A stretch of 64,000 nucleotides of DNA, taken from Dryococelus australis. Its lineage: Eukaryota > Arthropoda > Insecta > Phasmatodea > Phasmatidae. Position 1 is the first letter of the stretch; each line of letters starts with the position of its first letter. The stretch spans positions 82,771,895 to 82,835,894 of the forward strand of contig CM056995.1 of NCBI GenBank assembly GCA_029891345.1. The letters are read 5' to 3'. This document shows positions 55,741 to 64,000 of this stretch, piece after piece. The position numbers and the translations under genes were made by a program. Under the pieces are notes generated by a model that had not been told where the DNA came from, made no database searches, and saw nothing but the letters and a program-made list of their open reading frames with translations.

Positions 55741-57824
55741 TTTTTTTATTTTATTCCGTGGGGGTTGGGCTGGGGGAGGGGGAGATGCTCGTCTCTTTCC
55801 TCCCCCTTACCGGCCGTTTTCCTCTCTTTCCATTGCCTTCCTTTCCGTTAACGGTCTTTCTCCCAGCCTCGTTTAGGACTGGCGGGCTTTTTTTTTTTTT
55901 TTCACCATTCTATTAAATTAGCGTCTATCGTACCTCCCCGCTCACCCCCTCGCAACCCATAGTCGTCCCAAACCAACCGGTGGTCCGCACTTCGGGACAG
56001 GCCTGGACGCATACTATGTAGCCCTATGAGCTCCTGTTTTAATTCCAGAGAAAATAATTCCCGCCCCTTCCTTCCCTTTTTTTTTATACTTCTACCACTC
56101 CCCTTGAGAGACCAACCGATATACGACTTGATTGCGATTGCAAGTGCACACGGAAGTAAAGCGAAGTGAGGAATTTCACACATGGAAACCTACGACGAAA
56201 TATTAGCGATAATATTTTTGGCTGAGCCTTGCTGAAAACTAACTTTCGTCGAAGGGACGAAGAATTCCGGACCACCCCCCCCCCCCCTCCTGCCTAATAC
56301 TTACAAGTTTTACCTCTATACCAACCAAAACAACTTTTTATAAAGGCAAAACCAAAGAGTGTCTCTGTTTAATGTATTTGTAGTCTGAGTGAATTTCTTT
56401 CCACTCCCCACAGTTTTGCCAAAATTTTGACAAGCAGTAGATCATTGGCATATTTCTGTGCTTAGCACAGACACCATCATATATTCACTAACGTTGAGAT
56501 TACAATGGTTGCTCGACATTCCCTGGGCCTACGCCTTGTTAAACCACGTTCTGTTTATGATAATACAAACGCTGCATATTCCATCGGCGAAAATGTCGAG
56601 TTTCGTGTGTGCTAATCCAAGAGAAACTCACAGTACGCGCATTAAGATGAAGGAAAGCAATTTATTGATTTTTAATCAACGTCGATTTGTTGCAAGTAAG
56701 AGTACGGAAGTAATGTGAACAAATATTCTATCAATTACGTTCCATAAAACAGGGAAGTCTGAAGAGTACAAAGTTTCAAAATATTTTTACGCCTCTGTCA
56801 TTTTCCGATAAATGAATGCATATATTGCAAGAATTTTGATTCACTAGCCTATGCGAACTGAGAAAAACTCGTCGATTTAAAGTTGTAGAGCATATAGTAA
56901 TCACAATACAACTGCGCGAAAACCTAATAATATTTCCTTAAATAATGAGGGGAAGGGGGAGGGGAGGACAATTTAGCACAGAGTGTCAAAATAAATCAAT
57001 CGTTGACATTCGACTACATCAGTTCAGTAATTTCTTAGAATTCACCTGTTTAAAATGTAACACGCTCATTACAATATTTATATACAGCATAGTTCTTAAA
57101 CCTAATTATTACATTGCCGTACCTCCAAAATATCCGCACGACGCTAATTTTATGTTGGCAGTGTACAACCAAACTTAACAACAAAATGCCAACCACTGGC
57201 TCAACGTACAGTATGTTGCTGATAGGGCTCTTACAGCAACTTCAGAGAAGTTACAGGCCCTATTACTTCGATAACACGAATATGAATAATGTTGCAAATA
57301 TCATTATGATTTCACAATTGTAGTATCTATTATGACGATAGTGAGACAAAACTATAATTTTAAATGTTGATCTAAATAAAATTGTTTGTCACCATTCCCA
57401 GTCCCTTATTGGTTTTATCTCCATGCAGGTAATAAATCCAACTATCACCTATAGCAACACAGTGTATACATTTTGTGTTTCAAATTTATCATTGTTGTTT
57501 ATCGCATATACATAGAACAAAGAAACACTTTTCATGTGGTCGTATAACTCCATCTTTTGGGTTATTTCCCACTTATTTTTACACTGTCACCAGCGTTGTG
57601 GTAGGGGAAAGAACAGGCTCCTGGCGTAAAACTGTTCGGTCGATGATTGGCTGCGTCAATGCAGTGGAAAAACTCATCGCGGAAAAGTTGTCAAGCTGAT
57701 TGGTTGTGCCGTGAGGTGGGGGGAACTCGCCGCTGCCAGTGGATATTTACCTTAACGTTTGCGATCGGGGGAGAAAAAAAATCGCGAAGCTTTCAACGAA
57801 CTGCAAAACCTTCAATCTGTCTTC
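55741..57824. other. No recognisable gene
   Basis: C/T-rich at the left (55741-55910), a run of about 14 C near 56274-56287, then AT-rich DNA. The frames at 56458-56718 and 57475-57699 have no recognised domain. Confidence 0.35.
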
Positions 57825-57935
57825 CCCGGGTGAGGCCGAGAAGTCTGGGAGAGATAAGGACGACACTGCAACGTGCGTCAAGTAAGCAATCGCCTCTACG
57901 CGCAAGACTCTGAATATACGTGTAGTGTTCTCAGG
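57825..57935 (+). repeat. Family F repeat fragment
   Basis: CGGGTGAGGCCGAGAAGTCT, GAGATAAGGACGACACTGCA, GTGCGTCAAGTAAGCAATCG and CCTCTACGCGCAAGACTCTG AAT match 45025-45115 in order. A SINE begins just to the right. Confidence 0.65.
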
Positions 57936-57938
57936 GAT

Positions 57939-58138
57939 TGGAGTGGAGAGATTGGGAGTCTTGGGAACCGATGATGGTGAAACGAGGTCGAAACGGAGCA
58001 TTGTCGGAATGTAAGGGCAGGGGGAAACGGAATATCCCCGAGAAAACCCGCCCACCAGCGATATCGTCCGGTACGATCCCCACGAACGAAAATCCGTGAG
58101 TGAGCCCGCCGGTAATCGAACCCGGATCGCCTTGGTGG
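57939..58138 (-). repeat. tRNA-derived SINE (family S), 5' truncated
   Basis: Inverted: CCACCAAGGCGATCCGGGTT CGATTACCGGC (B-box), ACTCACGGATTTTCGTTCGT, GATATCGCTGGTGGGCGGGT, CTCGGGGATATTCCG and tail TCTCTCCACTCC. The A-box half of the head is missing. Confidence 0.85.
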
Positions 58139-59619
58139 TGCAGTGATTTTGTCGTGTTGCAAGTACATACGGGACTAAGCGGTGTTCCTGTCGTTTTATT
58201 TGTGAAAACCTACAGCACTCAACAGAAAGTTTTTAGCTACAACTGTTTGAAAATGTCGCTTTTGGCCATGTTGAAAAACTTCAAAATAGCGTTTCCAACC
58301 AGCGTATTCTGTTTGAAGTTGTATACCGCCTTAGTCTTCTTAAATTTTATTTCTTTTCGTGTGCTAATAGGTCGTACACAAGTGAAGCAGTTTGTTGTAA
58401 TATGCGTATTACAAACACGCACTGCAAACCATTTCGCGCGCGAGGTGGTTATAGCCTTGCCATCCTGTAGTAATTTACCACAGTCTAACTTTAGACAGTT
58501 TAGACACATAGTTTAAAGTCTATACGTGTATATCATCATTTGTGAGAATGCGCCAAAATACGACAACCGCATTGACTACATATGTGAACAGACGTAGTTG
58601 ATGATGCACTTAGTTTTTCGTGTTCGAGTTGCAAATGGCATTGAACGAGTGCCTACCGAGTGCATTAATTTATGCTTCTTCCCCAGGATCAGTGCGATTA
58701 TTTCAATGCAAATACAGCCAAGAGACAAGCACTCGATCTGAGCAGCCATATGGTAATTGCACATTTCAAATATTACGGGTGCACCCAATGTAATAAAGTG
58801 GAATGTCACAAATTTGTGCAGTAAAATGAAAATATATCATGTTTAAATTGATTGTCTGATGGGATGTCATTTCCAAAAATATAATGTTTTTTTTTTGTGT
58901 CATGCCGTGGCAGTATGTTCGGCAGGTCGGGGCCCGGTAATGCCATGATATTACGGTTGCTAATCTGGAACGTGCTTTGAATGCCACAGGAAACAATTAA
59001 GTATCCTCGAGGAAAGCAGCAGAGAAGTGTGGCGTGTCAAAAAGCACACTTGCTCGCAAACTGACAAGCAAAAATACAACAAAGTATGACCGTCCATGAA
59101 ACTTTCATTAGATGAAGAATTAAGAAAGGCTAACAAATGCTTTACTCTAAACAGTGGCCTGGGATTTTCCAATGTCGGAATTGGACGTGAAACTGCTTGT
59201 CAAAGGGAACCTTGACAAGACTGGTGCGAAAGGGCCAAGCTTAAAGAACAACATTACTATACGATTATTAAGCATCAATAAAAGCACTAACAAAAGTTCT
59301 TACTATACTGTCACATAAAATACAGACTGGCGAGCTGTATTTTCGTACAAAGGAAATCAAATGAATGGTCAAACAAATATATACAGTTGATTCAACTAAA
59401 TAATTTGCTGACAGTCTAATTTCTTTTGGCCCAACACAAGCGTGTGTTTTGTGAAATAAACAAAATCAATTTTTGTTTGCTTTTAAACTTTTGTTTACGC
59501 ACGAAAATATTTTGTTGGCGCAACAAAATATTTTAATGGCATTATACAAACAAATATTATGTTGGCTGAAACATAATCTTAATGTATCTGGCAGACCTTG
59601 CAAAGCTAGGTCTTCCTTA
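58139..59619. other. No recognisable gene
   Basis: AT-rich DNA. Overlapping frames of 90-138 codons on both strands at 58100-58516 start in the SINE or lack any recognised domain. Confidence 0.35.
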
Positions 59620-60030
59620 CAAAAGGCTGTTCACGATAAAGTGAGCACTTTTGAACTCAACCCTAGAAAAAAGCCACTGCTTCTACCTGCATACATATAT
59701 TTTAACGGGCGCTCTGAGTGGTATGTGCTCAGTCATGTTGGTAACGATGGAGGGGAAAGTAGTTAAAGTTTTAGGTAGCCATTTGCGGTACCTTAAATTA
59801 TTTCTATCACTTTCTGCTTTTTTAAAAATGCATCCAAGTGTAAAAGTAATCAGATTTATAAACTATTTACTTATCTAAAAATTTCACAGTTTCACGTTAC
59901 CGACGCATGAATAAAGTGATGAGGTCCATGGCAATGTTCATTTTACATAAGGCGGGAGAATACACAACGTGTATACAAGTAGATCATAAGCAGGGCTTTT
60001 AAAAGTGCTCAGTTTTCCGTGAACAGACTA
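59620..60030 (+). mobile_element. Family A MITE, complete
   Basis: AAGGCTGTTCACGATAAAGT GAGC at the left; AGTGCTCAGTTTTCCGTGAA CAGACTA at the right with TA at 60031-60032. A small internal deletion removes the CGTCGAATAAA block. Otherwise collinear with 16020-16442. Confidence 0.9.
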
Positions 60031-60625
60031 TAAGCAGAAAACAGTAATAGCCCGAGATACTAACAGCCAAGCTTTGTTTAGTTTGTGGTGAAGTGTGACG
60101 ATCTGTTACGAGACGCTGTGCCATCATTCAGCTATTATCTCCAGCATTATTAATCAGTGGACGTTGTCGAGGTTATACGAGATATGAATTTTAAACACAG
60201 AATTCTTTTCACAAAAAGGGACGAGATCAGGCGAGTCTTTTATGCAATGTAACAACCAGAACACGCTTTTATTTTTATTTCCTTTTTTATATGGCAGTTT
60301 CGAAAAATCGCACGATGATTTTATAACGTTCTTACAAAGTAGGTATTTCGGCCCATAAAATCACTGAGTGCTCGGTATTAAAATTATGGTTTGTTATCAC
60401 GGTCAGCTTAAAGTGCAGTTGGCGACACAATTAATTCGCTGCGTTCAAGGAAAACTGAATCAATACTAACTGCCTAGGTGTAGAGCCGGTGAGGCGATAT
60501 TTACTGTATTTATGGTGAGTATTTAGCTCGTGCACATTTTAAAAACGAAATATCCCTTCACTGTTATGCCTTTAAATCGAGCAATGAAACAATTATAAAA
60601 TAATGTAATTATGGTACGACAGCTA
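60031..60625. other. No recognisable feature
   Basis: Unique-looking AT-rich DNA between an A and a C element. Confidence 0.35.
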
Positions 60626-60845
60626 TAGGCTGTTCACGGTAAAGGGAGAGATTTTTAAGGCCCTGCTAAATTTCTACCTTTCCGCCACTTTTTAATGGAA
60701 ATATTGCAATATGGCTAATAAACACAGAGTATACATTTCATCACTCTCAAAAGTAATGTCTAAGACTGCAATAAAATATATTTATTAGGGGTTAATGCCT
60801 TTGTGAGGGCGTTAAATAAATTCTCAATTTACCGCGAACAGCCTA
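60626..60845 (+). mobile_element. Family C MITE, complete (220 bp)
   Basis: TAGGCTGTTCACGGTAAAGG GAGAG at the left; TCTCAATTTACCGCGAACAG CCTA at the right; TA at 60624-60625 and 60846-60847. Interior as in 36900-37136: ATTGCAATATGGCTAATAAA, CAAAAGTAATGTCTAAGACT, TTAGGGGTTAATGCC. Confidence 0.9.
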
Positions 60846-63204
60846 TATATACATGTTGCAATAGTAGATGCATTTTTATGAGCGAGAGTGGCGTTGGAAC
60901 ACCTTACTCTCGCAACGCAAAGTTCAAAATAAGCTGATGACCCCATGCAGCCAAGGTCGCAGACAGGCCTCGCCGCATTGCAAATGCAAGGACGTTTTTA
61001 ATCCCGGCTATTTACGTGAGCGTTCAGACGGGCTCGCGGTCCACGGGTTGCTGGCCTGAGGTGGCGTGCTGTGCGGGTTGCGTGCGCGCCGCTATCAGGG
61101 GGAGGTTCACGAGTCAAGTGAGGGAACCATTAACACCGGCTCTAGATGTGGGGTGAGGAGGGGGTCGTTGGGGATGAGGAGAGGGTCGTTGTGTGACTGT
61201 CAGGAGACACACGTGCACAAGAGGCGGGACACACCGACATGGAACTTCTCTCGCCGTTCTTTCGCCACGGCAAACATTATCACAACAAGAAACTCTACAT
61301 AGATAAGTACTATAGCAAAAAAAAATCACTTCTGAAATAAAACTAAAAATTGTGCTAAGTGTAGCGCGTGAGTAATAATACATCAAGGATTGGTTCTCAC
61401 TGTGTTCACACAATGCTATTTCCATGAAAAGCTGATAATATTTTAATTGATACTAAATCCATTTTGGATTAGGTATATTTATAAACAGTAAACACGACCA
61501 TAAAAACCAAGTATTGGCGATGACTAACGTTTTGCCTTGTAGCTCAGCACCTTCTATTGACTGGTGTATTGGGAGTTCATGAGTTTCATTCAAAAATTCT
61601 ATATGAATGTGTCATGTTTAACTCCGCTTTCGATCCAGTTAGTGAGTGAGCCATTTCACTACTAGTGTTATGTAAATTAATATGATTAATTATTTTAGAA
61701 TTTAATTGCAACATTGTAGTAAATAATTAATACAATTATGACGAGCTCTTTCCAATGTGTTGGGTGAGCGAGAAAGACGGCTGGGAGCAAAAAAGTGAAA
61801 AACTAAACATACACTACTAACAAATATATTAACACTACAAATAGCTTGTACGGATTATTAGATTCCTGTCAACCCCAACTAACTCAAACGCAGAATGTAC
61901 GGAACGAACTAAAACTTAAATTATGAATTATTACACATACCACAAGAAACCAACAATCACAAACAGAAACAGGAAATGAAAAAGAAGAACAGGACTGCAT
62001 ATTAAATATAAGCCAAACATAACGCCCAGAAAAACACAATAACAGTTGAATCCAGAAGCTAATTAAGTGGCCTGCATACTTATCAAACGTATTGATTCAG
62101 ACGGCTGTAATTTCCAGTTTTCGAAAAATGACACAACATAGATACAAAAAATCTCTTAATAGTTCCAAAATTCAAAGATCGGAATAGTTACAAACTATTT
62201 TCAGTAATTACTCAATCAAAAATTGTACACATAATATACTGACACCCTTCATATTTATTACAGTCAAGCTATAAAAGCCCCACTCAAGATGCCGCCAATA
62301 GTTATAATGGACCGGCAGCCCATTCCTCAACAGCTTGCTTCTGATGAACGCGTTTTCAACGTTGGCAATCCTTGGAAATAATTAACATGCGGTGACATTT
62401 ATAAGGACAAGGAGATAAGTAATAAATTGAAGGCTATCAAGGGAAATGGCTTCATATAAAATTGCTGACTACTTACTAACTTACTGCACGATTAACATAA
62501 CTAGTTCTGGGCTAGTATTTCATAGCATCCAGGTACTATCGAGTACAAGCACTTAGTGAACAGGTCTTTGTGAAGACAGCGCAGTTTTCTGTGTACACTA
62601 AAAACTTTTATTTTAATAACATTTTAGGTTTCGTTGTTGCTACATTTATAACATAAACCTCAAATTTGGGGCCTTGTATTCTAGAAGATAGCTATCATTC
62701 TACATGCGCAAACCCTAAAGCAACTACTGTACAGTAACTGATAATGTATTACCAGTTTTAATTTTTTATTACATTTCTTTTGTGATACTTTGATACGTCT
62801 AATAGTCAGCACTGCCGTAGCTACCCTGGTTATACAAAAATCAGTCATATCTCAGCAAGTATTAATTTCCTTATCAACAAAGATGTGAGATCCATACAAA
62901 TAGTTACACGACAAACCACACAAAATATATTTCTAATACGACCGACATCAACATGTACGTTATTCCTGAACTGGACAATACTTTATATTAAACTAGGTTG
63001 ATATTTCTAGGGCATTGTCACCTGTATTTATGCCTCTACAGCTGATGGCATATTTACTGTAGTGGATGATCACTAAAAAATTACAGTTTGTAAGGTGGAG
63101 TTAATGACCTAGATAATGGTGGTTATGGATACGTCAGCAACGAACCCATCAGCATCAACAATAAGTATTCAAACTTTCAATAATTTCAATACAAAACCAC
63201 AAAA
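60846..63204. other. No recognisable gene; GC-rich block at 60930-61260
   Basis: The block has CTCGCCGCATTGCAAATGCA, TGTGCGGGTTGCGTGCGCGC CGCTATC and purine-rich GGGTGAGGAGGGGGTCG. The rest is AT-rich. A TATAAAAG string at 62271-62278 (GCTATAAAAGCCCCAC) is a good match to a TATA box, but no gene start follows. Confidence 0.35.
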
Positions 63205-63295
63205 ACGTAGCGAGATGGCACGGAGGTATAACACACAAGACTCGCTGTCGGACGAACCCAGGCTCGATTTCCGGTCCAGGTATAATGTTTTCGGT
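63205..63295 (+). repeat. tRNA-like SINE head of a second family
   Basis: GAGATGGCACGGAGGTATAA CAC resembles an A-box and CCCAGGCTCGATTTCCGG, about 40 bp on, resembles a B-box. It differs from family S in anticodon-arm sequence (CAAGACTCGCTGTCGGA). No body of known type follows. Confidence 0.45.
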
Positions 63296-63654
63296 TTTCA
63301 GTAGAATTCTGAAATAAATTAATTCGAACGCCAGGACGGTAACTTAAGCTCGCTTCACGATGGAAAAAATTGTGCGTATCAAAATAAAAGTAGGCATTTT
63401 TACGGTCCAGTTCATGGCTATTCTACTTCAGGGCTATTTACGCACACGATGGTTGATAACCGAGCCATAAAGAATACGTGCCTTCATTTTGATACATCTA
63501 CACGTTCGTTATGCACATGTTCTTCGCTGTGAACCGAGCTTTAGTACACACCATGGTTTATTTCTTGCCCGTTCTTCATTCTCCAAACGCGTGTTTACCT
63601 TTTTAATGATCCCGCTGTGGTCGAGTAGTTATTACGAGTGGGTAGGTAGGTGTG

Positions 63655-63850
63655 ACTTACATTTCGTCGACAGCGAGGTCAAGAGAGACGGAGCAAGTCA
63701 CCCAGAGAAGAAGGGGCAGGAAATGAATCAGCCACGGTATGTAGTGAGAACCCATTCCAGCGTTCCCCTGGAGTGATTTCGGGAAACCATGAAAACCGAA
63801 ATGAGGATGACCAGACCGGGAAATCCAGTGATTTATCACGGCGCCACCTC
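63655..63850 (+). repeat. Widespread insect dispersed repeat (GACGGAGCA / GGGAAACCAT type)
   Basis: In order: GTCGACAGCGAGGTCAAGAG AGACGGAGCAAG, AGAAGGGGCAGGAAATGAAT CAGCC, CATTCCAGCGTTCCCCTGGA, GTGATTTCGGGAAACCATGA AAACCGAAATGAGGATGACC. From memory this order of blocks belongs to a dispersed element known in Orthoptera and other insects; no database was checked. Apparent frames across it are not genes. Confidence 0.5.
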
Positions 63851-64000
63851 GCTATAAGTACGAACAACGAGGAAGAAAAAAAAAATAGAACTTCACTAAA
63901 GGAGAAAGGATGTCTAAAACTGCAATATGGACAGACAAGACGTGGGTGCGTATCGAGAGGGTAGCAGGGCGACTGACCTGATGTAGTCGGTCTTGCAGAG

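Noticed and set aside
58100-58516. 138-codon frame as a gene
   Set aside because: Its first part is antisense to a SINE and the remainder shows no domain; an equally long frame lies opposite.
62271-62278. TATA-box promoter
   Set aside because: The match is good, but no initiator, ATG-led frame or recognisable gene follows within several hundred bases.

Overview
This looks like about 64 kb of nuclear DNA from an insect with a large, repeat-rich genome. I found no intact protein-coding gene, true tRNA or rRNA gene, CRISPR array or operon. The evidence for an insect is a fossil mitochondrial 16S/12S insertion of arthropod type, tRNA-derived SINEs, insect-type Tc1 and gypsy fragments and AT-rich simple repeats. 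I would guess a polyneopteran (stick insect, cockroach or orthopteran), but the order cannot be fixed from sequence alone.

The most informative content is a dense population of short non-autonomous DNA transposons. Families A (about 420 bp), C (about 235 bp) and B (about 430 bp) carry related terminal inverted repeats: GGCTGTTCACGGTAAAGTGA in A and C, and AGTCCATTCACGGTTTCTTC in B. All appear to insert at TA. About 25 copies or pieces lie across the window. Several are nested, and the nesting lets the uninterrupted host site be read directly, which demonstrates the TA duplication. Separate elements have a PIF/Harbinger-like signature (16603-17362, TAA duplication) and a hAT-like signature (28360-28656, 8-bp duplication). 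A further group has CACTA-like ends and many short subterminal repeats (5189-6097, 7028-8176, 8587-8818, 9280-9760, 37948-38827, 51638-52358).

The recognisable proteins are all decayed mobile-element genes: a Ty3/gypsy protease to reverse-transcriptase fragment (14874-15590), a mariner-like transposase C-terminus (about 13945-14300), a nearly full-length Tc1 element (about 43008-44987) split by a 5'-truncated LINE with a perfect 10-bp target duplication, a second Tc1 C-terminus (45640-45885, minus), and a frameshifted minus-strand ORF of an unclassified mobile-element family (39215-39841).

By region: 0-11 kb holds a SINE, A, D and B elements and a CpG-rich block at 3.5 kb; 13-17 kb holds a SINE, transposase, gypsy, A and Harbinger-like elements; 17.4-22 kb is AT-rich with long microsatellites; 22-29 kb holds inverted repeats, SINEs, nested MITEs, the mitochondrial insertion and a GC-rich block; 29.9-30.4 kb is a long hairpin; 33-38 kb is the richest nested-MITE zone; 39-46 kb holds the transposon genes; 46-64 kb has scattered A copies, a SINE split by a CACTA-like element, a GC/CA alternating tract at 55.3 kb and SINE-like repeats at the right edge. 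No host pathway can be inferred: the window is best read as intergenic or deep-intronic DNA built by successive transposon insertions.
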